From: Pedobacter psychroterrae
GTDB lineage: Bacteria; Bacteroidota; Bacteroidia; Sphingobacteriales; Sphingobacteriaceae
Reading direction: 5' to 3'
DNA: 64,000 nt
NCBI RefSeq assembly: GCF_004331695.1
Contig: NZ_SJSL01000001.1
Location: 1,674,001 to 1,738,000, forward strand
Shown here: piece by piece, positions 43,562 to 53,500 of the stretch
How the letters are laid out: each line of letters opens with the position of its first letter
Numbering within the stretch: the first letter of the stretch is position 1
The notes under the pieces: generated by a model
Told to the model about the DNA's origin: nothing
The model's database searches: none
What the model saw: the letters and a program-made list of their open reading frames with translations, nothing else
Program-made: the position numbers and the translations under genes

Positions 43562-43614
43562 TTGAATATGATGGATTTTTTACGGCAGCAGTGTGAATAA
43601 AATTAGATTAATAT

Positions 43615-43644
43615 TTTGGTAATCAAATAAAACGCGTATCTTTG
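43615..43644 (+). promoter_or_regulatory. Promoter of rpsU
   Basis: TTTG (43615-43618), 18-base spacer and TATCTTTG (43637-43644) give a full Bacteroidota promoter, predicting a leader of about 33 bases. Confidence 0.78.
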
Positions 43645-43660
43645 CAGTCCTAAAAACAGC

Positions 43661-43670
43661 GAGAGGAGGT
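43661..43670 (+). promoter_or_regulatory. Extended Shine-Dalgarno of rpsU
   Basis: GAGAGGAGGT can pair almost fully with the 16S 3' tail (AGGAGGT exact, plus two upstream pairs including one G-U), 11 bases before ATG. Most genes in this window have none. In Flavobacterium a strong SD upstream of rpsU serves bS21 autoregulation. Confidence 0.8.
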
Positions 43671-43681
43671 ATTTTTACGTT

Positions 43682-43876
43682 ATGATCATTATTAATATTA
43701 AAGACGGCGAATCACTAGATAAAGCCCTAAAACGTTTCAAGAAGAAATTTGAGAAAACGGGAGTTTTGAGAGAACTACGTAGCCGTCAGGCATACGAGAA
43801 AAAATCTGTAGCTCGTCGTACGCTAGTAAAGCACGCAATTTACAAACAGAATATGCAACTGGAAGGAACTATTTAA
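43682..43876 (+). CDS. rpsU: 30S ribosomal protein bS21
   Basis: A 64-residue basic protein, MIIINIKDGESLDKALKRFKKKFEKTGVLRELRSRQAYEKKS, the normal bS21 pattern with the extended C-terminal Lys/Arg tail. In Bacteroidota bS21 helps sequester the 16S anti-SD tail, which explains the general lack of SD use. It has its own promoter, a strong SD and a terminator, consistent with feedback regulation: ribosomes lacking bS21 would use the SD. Confidence 0.96.
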   Translation: MIIINIKDGESLDKALKRFKKKFEKTGVLRELRSRQAYEKKSVARRTLVKHAIYKQNMQLEGTI

Positions 43877-43902
43877 TCCTCGCAGTCTATTATATAGTAT
43901 TG

Positions 43903-43933
43903 AAGCGTCGTCAAATTTTGACGACGCTTTTTT
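43903..43933 (+). terminator. Rho-independent terminator after rpsU
   Basis: Perfect 13-bp stem AAGCGTCGTCAAA (43903-43915) and complement (43917-43929) with a T run to 43933. Confidence 0.92.
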
Positions 43934-44003
43934 ATTTAGATAAAAATGGATTTGTTAGATAATGTTTTGTATATTCACTTATCGAGCAATACAAATAGTT
44001 TCT

Positions 44004-44888
44004 ATGACTGTTGACCATTTTCTAACCTATCTCCAGCACGAGAAACGCTATTCTCCGCATACCATACAAGCTTACAGGATAGATTTGCTTCAATTTAGCG
44101 ATTTTCTACTGACAACATTTGAGCTTGAGCTCAAAGATGCTGCATACATCCATGTGAGGGATTTTATGGTTTGGCTGATGGATCATGGAAATTCAGAAAA
44201 TTCTGTCGGAAGGAAGCTTTCAACGCTGAGAAGTTTTTATAAATATCTGATAAGGGAGCAAGTTGTAAGGGTCAACCCGATGTCTTTTGCCAAGGCGCCA
44301 AAGGTGCCTAAGCGCCTCCCGGTATTTGTTGACGATCAGAAGCTGGACCAGTTGCTGGATTCGAAAGAATTTTTTGACGAGAGTTTTCCTTCAGTGAGGG
44401 ACAAACTGGTGATTGAGACGCTATTTGGAACCGGGATCAGGCTGGCAGAACTGCTTTCAATTAAGGAGTCAGATATTGATTTTTATGAAACAAGTATCAG
44501 GATTCTGGGGAAAAGGAATAAAGAAAGAGTGGTGCCTGTAAGCAAATCCCTTATGAGTCAGATAAAAGCATACATTGACTTAAAATCATTGCAGAATTTT
44601 AATAACAAAACAGGGGTGTTATTCGTTACCAATACAGGAGCTGTGGCTTATCGTACCTTAATTTATAAAATAGTGCACCGTTATTTGACTTATATTTCAA
44701 CACAGGAAAAGAGGAGCCCGCATGTACTGCGGCATTCCTATGCGACTTCATTATTAAACAGGGGAGCAGATTTAAATGCAATAAAGGAGCTGCTGGGACA
44801 TTCCAGTTTGGCTGCGACACAGGTTTACACACACAATTCAATAGAAAGAATAAAATCAATATATAAACAAGCCCATCCAAAGGCATAA
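44004..44888 (+). CDS. Tyrosine recombinase XerC/XerD-type
   Basis: From ATG 44004 the protein has 294 residues. N-terminal SAM-like domain (about 1-90) and catalytic domain with Arg146 (GTGIRLAEL), Lys170, His240-x-x-Arg243 (HVLRHSY), His266 (LGHSS) and Tyr275 (QVYTHNS), all in place. It resolves chromosome dimers at dif. The name XerC versus XerD cannot be decided from this alone; XerD is common for this context. The frame extends to 43962, but 44004 gives the usual N-terminus. It precedes hpf by 16 bases. Confidence 0.93.
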   Translation: MTVDHFLTYLQHEKRYSPHTIQAYRIDLLQFSDFLLTTFELELKDAAYIHVRDFMVWLMDHGNSENSVGRKLSTLRSFYKYLIREQVVRVNPMSFAKAPKVPKRLPVFVDDQKLDQLLDSKEFFDESFPSVRDKLVIETLFGTGIRLAELLSIKESDIDFYETSIRILGKRNKERVVPVSKSLMSQIKAYIDLKSLQNFNNKTGVLFVTNTGAVAYRTLIYKIVHRYLTYISTQEKRSPHVLRHSYATSLLNRGADLNAIKELLGHSSLAATQVYTHNSIERIKSIYKQAHPKA

Positions 44889-44892
44889 AAAA

Positions 44893-44900
44893 GAGGAGGT
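44893..44900 (+). promoter_or_regulatory. Strong Shine-Dalgarno of hpf
   Basis: GAGGAGGT at 44893-44900, four bases before the hpf ATG. It is the same eight-base string as in the rpsU leader and, with rpsU, one of only two strong SD sequences seen in the window. Confidence 0.8.
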
Positions 44901-44904
44901 AAAT

Positions 44905-45252
44905 ATGAAAATTACAGTTCAATCGATCCATTTCAATGCAGACAAGAAGTTGTTAGATTTCGTCCAGAAGAAAGTAGATAAGTTAGATCAGTTTTTTGAC
45001 CAGATCATCAGTGGGGTAGTTTATTTAAAATTGGAGAATGTAGATGATGAAGCCAATAAGATCAGTGAGATTAAACTGATCGTTCCAGGTGGAACATTGT
45101 TTGCAAAAGAGCAGTGCAAATCATTTGAAGAGGCTACAGATTTGGCGATAGAATCCTTAAGAAAGCAAATTACGAAACATAAAGATAAGACAAGAGTAAA
45201 GCTTAGTGAACACAAAGCAATTTTAAATGCTGATGAAGTGTCTGATTATTAA
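44905..45252 (+). CDS. hpf: Ribosome hibernation promoting factor, short form (HPF/RaiA)
   Basis: A 115-residue protein with the S30AE fold: MKITVQSIHFNADKKLLDFVQKKVDKL, strands SGVVYLKLENVDDEANKISEIKLIVPG, and basic helix ATDLAIESLRKQITKHKDK. It binds in the 30S decoding centre and inactivates idle ribosomes. It lacks the C-terminal dimerisation domain of long HPF. A strong SD right before it suggests translation by bS21-lacking ribosomes, a state plausible in starved cells. Confidence 0.94.
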   Translation: MKITVQSIHFNADKKLLDFVQKKVDKLDQFFDQIISGVVYLKLENVDDEANKISEIKLIVPGGTLFAKEQCKSFEEATDLAIESLRKQITKHKDKTRVKLSEHKAILNADEVSDY

Positions 45253-45277
45253 GCAGATATTTTCTAGGTTTTTGATA

Positions 45278-45312
45278 AAAAATTGGCGGCAATACTTCCG
45301 CCAATTTTTTTT
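45278..45312 (+). terminator. Rho-independent terminator after hpf
   Basis: AAAAATTGGCGG (45278-45289) pairs with CCGCCAATTTTT (45298-45309), 8-base loop, T run to about 45313. Confidence 0.9.
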
Positions 45313-45323
45313 TGAAAATAATT

Positions 45324-45353
45324 TTGTGTAGTACTTAAATTCTTGTAGATTTG
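45324..45353 (+). promoter_or_regulatory. Promoter of the tRNA-tuf-secE cluster
   Basis: TTG (45324-45326), 19-base spacer and TAGATTTG (45346-45353), a full consensus match, about 105 bases before the first tRNA. Confidence 0.72.
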
Positions 45354-45458
45354 CATTCCATTTCAGAGAGGGCGTTGGCCCGGTAAAGAAGTGGGATGTT
45401 CTGTGAAAGATTAATATTATAGAATTTGTTGCTTCAATTGAAGTGATTTGTGATATAA

Positions 45459-45531
<73 letters not shown>

Positions 45532-45540
45532 CTTTTTTTT

Positions 45541-45623
45541 GGGGGGATACCAGAGTGGCCAAATGGGACAGACTGTAACTCTGTTGTCGCAAGACTTCGA
45601 AGGTTCGAATCCTTCTCCCCCCA
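45541..45623 (+). tRNA. tRNA-Tyr (anticodon GTA)
   Basis: 83 bases with acceptor GGGGGGA/TCCCCCC, anticodon loop CTGTAAC and the long variable arm of bacterial tRNA-Tyr (GTTGTCGCAAGAC). Begins nine bases after tRNA-Thr. Confidence 0.95.
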
Positions 45624-45634
45624 CAATTAAAGAA

Positions 45635-45707
45635 GCGGAAGTAGCTCAGTTGGTAGAGCGATAGCCTTCCAAGCTATAGGTCGCGAGTTCGAACCTCGTC
45701 TTCCGCT
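45635..45707 (+). tRNA. tRNA-Gly (anticodon TCC)
   Basis: 73 bases, acceptor GCGGAAG/CTTCCGC, anticodon arm ATAGC-CTTCCAA-GCTAT, T-arm GAGTTCGAACCTC. Confidence 0.95.
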
Positions 45708-45803
45708 CAAAAATGGAAAAAGGTGGGCAGTCGGCAGGATTTGAAAAAATCATTCGATACTGCATTGCAGCATTGGATTAAAGATTGCAAGCTGAGATTA
45801 ATA

Positions 45804-45875
<72 letters not shown>

Positions 45876-45998
45876 CAAAAAGAATAAAGGATACTTTGTT
45901 AAATCTGTCTAAAAGCAGGGAGAACAAGGTTTTTTGTATTGAATTGTATCAAAACAATAAATAAAATAAAAAGTTAACCTACTAATAAGTATAAAAAC

Positions 45999-47186
45999 AT
46001 GGCAAAAGAAAAGTTTGACCGCAGCAAGCCGCACTTAAACATCGGCACAATCGGTCACGTTGACCACGGTAAAACAACCTTAACAGCAGCAATCACTAAG
46101 GTGTTAGCTGATGCTGGTTTCTCTGAGGCGCGTTCATTTGATTCGATTGACTCGGCTCCTGAAGAAAAGGAAAGAGGTATCACTATTAACACAGCACACG
46201 TTGAGTATTCAACTGCTAACCGTCACTATGCACACGTTGACTGTCCTGGTCACGCGGATTATGTGAAGAACATGGTTACTGGTGCTGCGCAAATGGATGG
46301 AGCTATCATCGTTGTAGCTGCTACAGATGGTCCGATGCCACAAACACGTGAGCACATTCTATTGGCTCGCCAGGTAGGTGTTCCAACATTAGTAGTATTC
46401 ATGAATAAAGTGGATATGGTTGATGATCCTGAACTACTTGAATTGGTAGAAATGGAAATTCGTGAACTATTATCTTTCTATGAATTCCCTGGTGATGATA
46501 TCCCTGTTATTCAAGGTTCAGCTCTTGGTGGCTTGAACGGAGATCCGAAATGGGTTGGTAAAATTCTTGAGCTAATGGAAGCTGTAGATAGCTATATTCC
46601 AATTCCTCCACGTTTGACTGAGCTTCCATTCTTGATGCCTGTTGAAGATGTATTCTCGATCACTGGTCGTGGTACTGTTGCAACTGGTCGTATTGAGCGT
46701 GGTGTAATCAACTCTGGTGATCCTGTTGAGATCCTGGGTATGGGTGCTGAAAATCTTAAATCAACTGTAACAGGTGTTGAGATGTTCCGTAAGATCCTTG
46801 ATTATGGTGAAGCAGGAGATAACGTAGGTCTATTGTTACGTGGTATTGAGAAAACTGATATCCGTCGTGGTATGGTTATCTGTAAACCAGGTTCGGTAAA
46901 TCCTCACACTGATTTCAAAGCTGAGATCTATGTATTGTCAAAAGCAGAAGGTGGACGTCACACTCCATTCTTTAACAAATACCGTCCTCAATTCTATTTC
47001 CGTACTACAGACGTTACTGGTGAGATTTCACTGGCTGAAGGAACTGAAATGGTTATGCCAGGTGATAACGTTACGATCACTGTTAAATTGATCAACGCAA
47101 TCGCAATGGAAAAAGGTCTTCGTTTCGCTATCCGTGAGGGTGGTAGAACTGTAGGTGCTGGTCAGGTAACTGAAATATTGAAATAG
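45999..47186 (+). CDS. tuf: Translation elongation factor Tu
   Basis: 395 residues with GTP-binding motifs [10 protein letters not shown] (P-loop), DCPGHADY, and NKVDMVD, plus the effector region [14 protein letters not shown]-Tu delivers aminoacyl-tRNA to the ribosome. The gene shows a codon pattern unlike its neighbours (strongly biased, as in highly expressed genes). It is the first protein gene of the cluster tRNAs-tuf-trnW-secE-nusG. A hairpin follows before tRNA-Trp. Confidence 0.99.
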   Translation: MAKEKFDRSKPHLNIGTIGHVDHGKTTLTAAITKVLADAGFSEARSFDSIDSAPEEKERGITINTAHVEYSTANRHYAHVDCPGHADYVKNMVTGAAQMDGAIIVVAATDGPMPQTREHILLARQVGVPTLVVFMNKVDMVDDPELLELVEMEIRELLSFYEFPGDDIPVIQGSALGGLNGDPKWVGKILELMEAVDSYIPIPPRLTELPFLMPVEDVFSITGRGTVATGRIERGVINSGDPVEILGMGAENLKSTVTGVEMFRKILDYGEAGDNVGLLLRGIEKTDIRRGMVICKPGSVNPHTDFKAEIYVLSKAEGGRHTPFFNKYRPQFYFRTTDVTGEISLAEGTEMVMPGDNVTITVKLINAIAMEKGLRFAIREGGRTVGAGQVTEILK

Positions 47187-47223
47187 TTTCTTTAGGCTTA
47201 GCTTAAAGATAGATTGAAATAAG

Positions 47224-47265
47224 AAACAAAGTACTTGGGCTTTGATAGCTTGAGTACTTTGTTTT
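47224..47265 (+). terminator. Terminator-like hairpin after tuf
   Basis: AAACAAAGTACT (47224-47235) and AGTACTTTGTTT (47253-47264) form a perfect 12-bp stem with a 17-base loop, but only four T follow. Probably partial termination or processing between tuf and tRNA-Trp/secE. A second, 6-bp hairpin GCTCTT/AAGAGC follows at 47305-47317. Confidence 0.6.
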
Positions 47266-47328
47266 CTAAAAGAAATCGGTATTCTCTGTTAGGGAATAAG
47301 TTTGGCTCTTTAAGAGCATAAAGTATAC

Positions 47329-47399
47329 ACGGGAATAGTTCAATGGTAGAATAGAGGTCTCCAAAACCTTTGATCAGGGTTCGAATCCTTGTTCCCGTG
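47329..47399 (+). tRNA. tRNA-Trp (anticodon CCA)
   Basis: 71 bases, acceptor ACGGGAA/TTCCCGT, anticodon loop CTCCAAA, T-arm AGGGTTCGAATCCTT, discriminator G as expected for tRNA-Trp. It is 13 bases upstream of secE. Confidence 0.95.
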
Positions 47400-47412
47400 C
47401 AAAAAATTAATT

Positions 47413-47610
47413 ATGGCTAAAGTAGTTCAATTTATTAAGGAATCGTATGAAGAAATGACCCAGAAGGTTACCTGGCCTACATGGGGTGATTTACAAAATT
47501 CTGCGATGCTGGTTTTAGTAGCTTCACTAATCATTGCGTTGGTTATTTTTGCAATGGATAAGGGTTCTACATTTGTTTTAGATGCTTTTTATCAATCACT
47601 TTCTAATTAA
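47413..47610 (+). CDS. secE: Preprotein translocase subunit SecE
   Basis: 65 residues from MAKVVQFIKESYEEMTQKVTWPTW, with the amphipathic helix plus single transmembrane segment (about 32-52) of minimal SecE. It stabilises SecY. The frame extends to 47389, which would lie inside tRNA-Trp, so ATG 47413 is the start. Ten bases upstream of nusG. Confidence 0.94.
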   Translation: MAKVVQFIKESYEEMTQKVTWPTWGDLQNSAMLVLVASLIIALVIFAMDKGSTFVLDAFYQSLSN

Positions 47611-47620
47611 TATAGCTTAA

Positions 47621-48163
47621 ATGAACGATCAGTTGAAATGGTATGTGGTTAGGGCTGTTAGTGGGAAAGAGAAGAAAGTAAAACAGTATATCGATTCTGA
47701 AATTAGCCGGTTAGGATTTTCACATTTAGTGCCTCAGGTATTGATTCCGATGGAGAAATACTATCAGATGAAAGACGGGAAAAAGATTGCTAAGGAACGC
47801 AATTTTTATCCTGGCTATGTTTTGATTGAAGCGATTTTAGACGGAGAGTTAGAACACATTATTAAGAATGTTAATAGTGTGATTGGCTTTTTAGGAGATA
47901 AGGGTGGAAATCCCGTACCGATGCGTCAGGCAGAGGTTAACCGTATTTTAGGCAAGGTTGATGAGATGAGCCAACAGAGCGAAACCATGAATGTTGCTTA
48001 CTATGTAGGCGAGAACGTTAAAGTGATGGATGGTCCGTTTAATGGATTTACCGGCGTTATCGAAGAGGTTAATGAAGAAAAGAAAAAATTAAAAGTTATG
48101 GTTAAGATTTTCGGAAGAAAAACTCCATTGGAGCTTAACTATATGCAGGTAGAGAAAGAATAA
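47621..48163 (+). CDS. nusG: Transcription termination/antitermination factor NusG
   Basis: 180 residues: NGN domain with [20 protein letters not shown] and [14 protein letters not shown], and a C-terminal KOW domain [26 protein letters not shown]. NusG couples RNA polymerase with ribosomes or Rho. Normal position between secE and rplK. Confidence 0.97.
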   Translation: MNDQLKWYVVRAVSGKEKKVKQYIDSEISRLGFSHLVPQVLIPMEKYYQMKDGKKIAKERNFYPGYVLIEAILDGELEHIIKNVNSVIGFLGDKGGNPVPMRQAEVNRILGKVDEMSQQSETMNVAYYVGENVKVMDGPFNGFTGVIEEVNEEKKKLKVMVKIFGRKTPLELNYMQVEKE

Positions 48164-48229
48164 AGACCTTAAATGTTACATGCTTCCAACATTTTAACAT
48201 TGAGTATTACAAATTAACAAAAACAGAAA

Positions 48230-48673
48230 ATGGCAAAAGAAGTCAGTGCACTTGTTAAATTACAGATCAAGGGTGGAGCTGCAAATCCATCACCACCGGT
48301 AGGGCCTGCGTTAGGTGCTAAAGGGGTGAACATTATGGAGTTTTGCAAGCAATTCAATGCTCGTACCCAAGATAAGCCCGGTAAAGTATTACCAGTTGTA
48401 ATTACTGTTTATGCTGACAAGTCTTTCGAATTTATCATCAAAACCCCTCCGGTGGCAATCCAGTTAAAGGATGCGACTAAATTAACGAGTGGTTCTGCTG
48501 AGCCCAACCGTAAGAAAGTTGGTTCGGTGACTTGGGATCAGGTTAAGTCAATTGCTGAAGATAAAATGACTGATTTAAATGCATTCACTATCGAATCGGC
48601 AATGAGTATGGTTGCCGGTACAGCACGCAGTATGGGAATTACCGTTAGCGGTGATGCACCCTGGACAAATTAA
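48230..48673 (+). CDS. rplK: 50S ribosomal protein uL11
   Basis: 147 residues; N-terminal [35 protein letters not shown] and C-terminal rRNA-binding part with [21 protein letters not shown]. It forms the GTPase-associated centre with 23S rRNA. First of rplKAJL. The 66-base gap to nusG has no SD and no clear hairpin. Confidence 0.98.
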   Translation: MAKEVSALVKLQIKGGAANPSPPVGPALGAKGVNIMEFCKQFNARTQDKPGKVLPVVITVYADKSFEFIIKTPPVAIQLKDATKLTSGSAEPNRKKVGSVTWDQVKSIAEDKMTDLNAFTIESAMSMVAGTARSMGITVSGDAPWTN

Positions 48674-48696
48674 TTAACAAAAAACAGTTTACAACA

Positions 48697-49395
48697 GTGG
48701 CTAAATTAACAAAAAATCAAAAAAAGGCACATGCTAAACTAGAATCTGGTAAATCGTATTCTTTAAAGGATGCGGCTGCTTTGGTAAAAGAGATTACTAC
48801 TACTAAATTTGATGCATCGGTTGATATCGATGTTAGTTTAGGTGTAGATCCGCGTAAAGCCAATCAAATGGTACGTGGTATAGCAACTTTACCACACGGT
48901 ACAGGTAAAACTGTACGTGTATTAGTTCTTTGTACCCCTGATAAGGAAGAAGAGGCTAAAGCAGCTGGAGCAGATTTTGTAGGTTTAGACGAATATGTGT
49001 CGAAAATTGAAGGTGGATGGACTGATGTTGACATTATTATCACAACTCCTGCCTGTATGGCAAAAGTAGGTAAACTAGGCCGCGTTTTGGGCCCACGTAA
49101 CCTAATGCCAAATCCTAAATCAGGAACTGTAACCAACGAAGTTGGTAAAGCGGTTACTGATGTTAAAGGCGGGAAGATCGATTTTAAAGTTGACAAAAGT
49201 GGTATTATACACGCTTCAGTAGGGAAGGTATCATTCCCGGCAGAGAAAATATATGAAAATGCATTGGAAGTACTTCAGGTAATTTCTAAGCTAAAACCAT
49301 CTGCTGCAAAAGGAACTTATTTTAAGAGCATTCACGTGTCTTCTACTATGAGTCCTGGAATTGCAATCGAAACTAAATCAGTAGCGGGGATCTAA
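48697..49395 (+). CDS. rplA: 50S ribosomal protein uL1
   Basis: 232 residues with a GTG start, 23 bases after rplK. Motifs are [43 protein letters not shown] and a KHVSS-like STMSPGI tail. It forms the L1 stalk and in many bacteria represses its own operon. The next ORF follows after two bases. Confidence 0.98.
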   Translation: MAKLTKNQKKAHAKLESGKSYSLKDAAALVKEITTTKFDASVDIDVSLGVDPRKANQMVRGIATLPHGTGKTVRVLVLCTPDKEEEAKAAGADFVGLDEYVSKIEGGWTDVDIIITTPACMAKVGKLGRVLGPRNLMPNPKSGTVTNEVGKAVTDVKGGKIDFKVDKSGIIHASVGKVSFPAEKIYENALEVLQVISKLKPSAAKGTYFKSIHVSSTMSPGIAIETKSVAGI

Positions 49396-49397
49396 TT

Positions 49398-49925
49398 ATG
49401 AACAGAGAAGAAAAACACGAATTAGTTTCAGCTCTTCAAGCGAAGATGCAGGAATTTGGCAATTTTTATATTGCTGACACTTCAAGCTTATCTGTTGAGA
49501 AAGTGAACAACATCCGCCGCAAATGTTTCGAAAGCGGGATTGAAATGCAGGTTGCTAAAAATACCTTGATCAGAAAAGCGATTGAAGGATTGGAAGGCGA
49601 TGCATCAGAGATCTTTGTTGCGCTAAAAGGTCAATCAGCATTGTTATTCTCAACAGTAGGTAATGGTCCAGCTAAGCTGATCAAATCCTTGAGAAAAGGA
49701 AAAGGAGCTGATAAACCGGTGCTTAAAGCAGCTTATATCGATTCGACAGTATTTATTGGTGACAACCAGTTGGATACTTTAGTGAGCCTTAAATCAAGAG
49801 AAGAGCTTATTGGAGACATCATTGGTCTATTACAGTCACCAGCTAAGAATGTTATTTCGGCATTACAGTCTGGCGGTAACAAAATTGCAGGAATTGTTAA
49901 AACTCTTCAAGAGAGAGAAGGTTAA
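49398..49925 (+). CDS. rplJ: 50S ribosomal protein uL10
   Basis: 175 residues: ELVSALQAKMQEFGNFYIADTSSLSV, NTLIRKAIEGLEGDAS and a C-terminal helix that carries L7/L12 dimers. Only two bases separate it from rplA, so the separate L10 leader of enterobacteria is missing here. Confidence 0.98.
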   Translation: MNREEKHELVSALQAKMQEFGNFYIADTSSLSVEKVNNIRRKCFESGIEMQVAKNTLIRKAIEGLEGDASEIFVALKGQSALLFSTVGNGPAKLIKSLRKGKGADKPVLKAAYIDSTVFIGDNQLDTLVSLKSREELIGDIIGLLQSPAKNVISALQSGGNKIAGIVKTLQEREG

Positions 49926-49987
49926 GGAACACCTTATAAGTTCATATTAATAAATTATTTTACGTAAAAATTTTAAAATCTATAAAA

Positions 49988-50362
49988 ATGGCAGATTTAA
50001 AAGCGTTTGCTGAGCAATTGGTAAACTTGACAGTTAAAGAAGTTAATGAATTGGCTCAAATCTTAAAAGACGAGTATGGTATCGAACCAGCTGCTGCTGC
50101 AGTTGCTGTTGCAGGTCCTGCTGGTGATGCTGCTCCTGTAGCTGAAGAAAAAACAACTTTTGATGTAATATTGAAAGAAGCTGGTGGTTCTAAATTAGCA
50201 GTTGTTAAATTGGTAAAAGATCTAACTGGCTTAGGTTTGAAAGAAGCTAAAGACTTAGTTGACGGTGCACCAAAAGAATTGAAATCTGGTGTTACTAAAG
50301 ACGAAGCTAATGCTTTGAAAACTCAATTAGAGGAAGCTGGAGCTGTAGTTGAAGTTAAGTAG
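49988..50362 (+). CDS. rplL: 50S ribosomal protein bL12
   Basis: 124 residues: N-terminal dimerisation helix, an Ala-rich hinge ([18 protein letters not shown]) and the C-terminal factor-binding domain [42 protein letters not shown]. Recruits GTPase translation factors. Followed by the hairpin before rpoB. Confidence 0.98.
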   Translation: MADLKAFAEQLVNLTVKEVNELAQILKDEYGIEPAAAAVAVAGPAGDAAPVAEEKTTFDVILKEAGGSKLAVVKLVKDLTGLGLKEAKDLVDGAPKELKSGVTKDEANALKTQLEEAGAVVEVK

Positions 50363-50389
50363 TCACTTAATTTTAATAAAACTTTAACC

Positions 50390-50419
50390 ATAGACTCCGA
50401 CTATTTAGTCGGAGTCTAT
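50390..50419 (+). terminator. Perfect 14-bp hairpin between rplL and rpoB
   Basis: ATAGACTCCGACTA (50390-50403) and its complement (50406-50419) are separated by TT, with no T run. It may act as an attenuator or processing site lowering rpoBC relative to rplL, as the rplL-rpoB intervals do in enterobacteria. Confidence 0.75.
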
Positions 50420-50516
50420 ACCTGTTTATAAACATTTCATCTTGTTTGGTTGGTGATATTGTTTAACGGCTAACCAAACAAATAGTTTATTCTTAAAGTA
50501 AATTAACTTTAGTCCA

Positions 50517-53500
50517 TTGGCAAATAAAGTCGACCAAAGAGTAAATTTTGCACGTAGTAAGCATATCATAGATTACCCAGATTTTCTAGATGTGCAGTTG
50601 CAATCATTCAGAGAATTTTTTCAGATAGAAACTACTTCTGACAACCGTCATACTGAAGGTTTGTTTAAAGTATTTGCTGAAAATTTCCCAATCACAGATT
50701 CAAGAAACATCTTTGTTTTAGAATTCCTTGATTATTTTATTGACCCACCGCGTTATGATATACCTGAGTGTATTGACCGTGGGTTAACTTATAGTGTTCC
50801 ATTAAAGGCTAAGCTTAAGCTTTCCTGTAATGATGCTGAACATGAAGATTTTGAAACCATCATTCAGGATGTGTATTTAGGGACCATACCATATATGACC
50901 CCTAAAGGTACATTTGTAATCAACGGTGCTGAGCGTGTAATTGTATCACAATTGCACAGGTCACCAGGAGTGTTCTTCGGTCAAAGCCGTCACACCAATG
51001 GTACCAAGTTATACTCTGCCCGTGTAATTCCTTTTAAAGGGTCCTGGATTGAGTTTGCAACTGACGTGAACAATGTCATGTATGCATACATTGATCGCAA
51101 GAAAAAATTCCCGGTTACCACGCTACTGCGTGCAATAGGTTATGATTCTGATAAAGACATTCTTGAACTGTTTGATCTGGCTGATGAGGTTAAGGTTAGC
51201 AAGTCTGGTTTGAAGAAGTATATCGGACGTAAACTGGCTGCAAGGGTACTAAGAAAATGGGTGGAGGATTTTGTAGATGAAGATACCGGTGAGGTAGTTT
51301 CTATAGACCGTAACGAAGTGATCCTGGACAGGGATACTGTTTTAGAAGACGACCATATTGATATGATCATTGATGCTGGCGTTAAAACCATTATCTTATC
51401 TAAAGATGACGGTGCAAGTCAGGCAGATTATACAATTATATATAATACTTTACAAAAGGATACGTCTAACTCTGAGAAAGAGGCTGTTGAAAACATCTAT
51501 CGTGCTTTGCGTAACGCAGAACCACCTGATGAGGAAACTGCTAGAGGTATCATTGAACGTTTGTTCTTCTCGGATAAGCGTTATGACTTAGGTGATGTGG
51601 GCAGGTACCGTATCAACCGTAAGTTGAAAATGGATACTCCTGATCATGTAAAGGTATTGACAAAAGCAGACATCATTGCAATTGTTAAATACCTGATCAA
51701 ACTGATCAACTCTAAAGAAGAGGTGGATGATATTGATCACTTGTCGAACCGTCGTGTTCGTACTGTAGGTGAGCAATTATACGCCCAGTTTGGTGTTGGT
51801 CTGGCACGTATGGCACGTACTATACGTGAGCGTATGAACATTCGTGACAACGAGGTATTTACACCGACTGACCTGATTAATGCCCGTACTTTATCGTCGG
51901 TTATTAATTCGTTCTTTGGTACCAACCAGTTATCGCAGTTTATGGACCAGACTAATCCGCTGGCAGAGATTACGCACAAGCGTCGTTTGTCTGCCTTAGG
52001 CCCGGGTGGTCTGTCGCGTGAGCGTGCCGGTTTTGAGGTTCGTGACGTTCACTATACACACTACGGTCGTTTATGTACAATTGAAACACCGGAGGGACCA
52101 AACATTGGTTTGATCTCTTCTCTTTGTGTTCATGCCAAGATCAACAACTTAGGTTTTATTGAAACTCCTTATAAAAAGGTAGAGAATGGTATTGTCGCTA
52201 TGGACGAGCCGGTTATCTATTTGTCGGCTGAGGATGAGGATGGTAAAACCATTGCTCAGGCAAATGCTGAATATGATGATAAGGGTAATTTCAATACGCC
52301 ACGTGTAAAAGCACGTTATGAGGGTGACTTCCCGATCATTGAGCCGGAGAAACTGGATTTAATGGACGTAGCGCCTAATCAGATTACCTCGATTGCAGCT
52401 TCATTGATTCCGTTCCTGGAGCATGATGATGCGAACAGGGCTTTGATGGGATCTAACATGCAACGTCAGGCCGTACCATTGTTGCGTCCTGAGGCTCCGA
52501 TTGTTGGTACAGGTTTGGAAGGTCGCGTAGCCCGTGACTCGAGAACTTTGATCAATGCGGAAGGTGATGGTGTAGTGGAATATGTTGATGCAAATGAGAT
52601 CACTATTAAATATGTTAGAAACGACGGCGATCGTTTGGTTTCTTTCGAAGGTGACAGCAAAACTTATAAATTAATCAAGTTCAAGAAAACCAACCAGAAT
52701 ACTTGTATCAATTTGAAGCCGATTGTTAAAAAAGGCCAGAAAGTTGTGAAAGGACAAGTGCTTTGTGAAGGTTATGCTACTGAAAATGGTGAACTGGCAT
52801 TGGGAAGAAACTTAAAAGTTGCTTTCATGCCTTGGCAAGGTTATAACTTTGAGGATGCGATCGTAATTAACGAGCGTATTGTCCGTGAAGATATCTTTAC
52901 CTCGCTTCATATTGAAGAGTTTGAACTGGAAGTACGTGATACAAAACGTGGAGAAGAGGAATTAACACCGGATATTCCTAACGTTTCTGAAGAGGCTACT
53001 AAAGACCTGGACGAAAATGGTATCATCCGTATCGGTGCTGAAGTGAAAGAAGGCGATATTTTGATCGGAAAGATCACCCCTAAAGGTGAATCTGATCCTT
53101 CGCCGGAAGAAAAATTACTACGTGCGATATTTGGAGATAAAGCGGGTGATGTAAAAGATGCTTCCTTGAAAACTCCTCCTTCTATTAAAGGTGTGGTAAT
53201 TGATACTAAATTGTTCTCGAGAGCTAAAAAAACTACTAAAGCTGAAGAAAAATCAGCAATAGAGAAATTAGACAAGAGATATGATTTGGTGGTGATGAAC
53301 CTGAAAAATGAATTGGTGGACAAATTGTTCCAGATTGTAAACGGCAAGACATCGCAAGGTGTGTATAACGTATACAAGGAATTGTTGTTCCCTAAGGGAG
53401 CCAAGTTTACACAGAAAAGTTTATCTGATTTGGAATATGCGCACATCAATCCATACAAATGGACTACTGATGACGACAAGAATGATCAGATCAAATTGTT

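Noticed and set aside
51895..52080. Rifampicin-resistance mutations in rpoB
   Set aside because: The pocket sequence ([22 protein letters not shown]) carries the usual sensitive residues.
52907..53479. Minus-strand ORF of 190 codons
   Set aside because: Antisense to rpoB, Ser-rich shadow.
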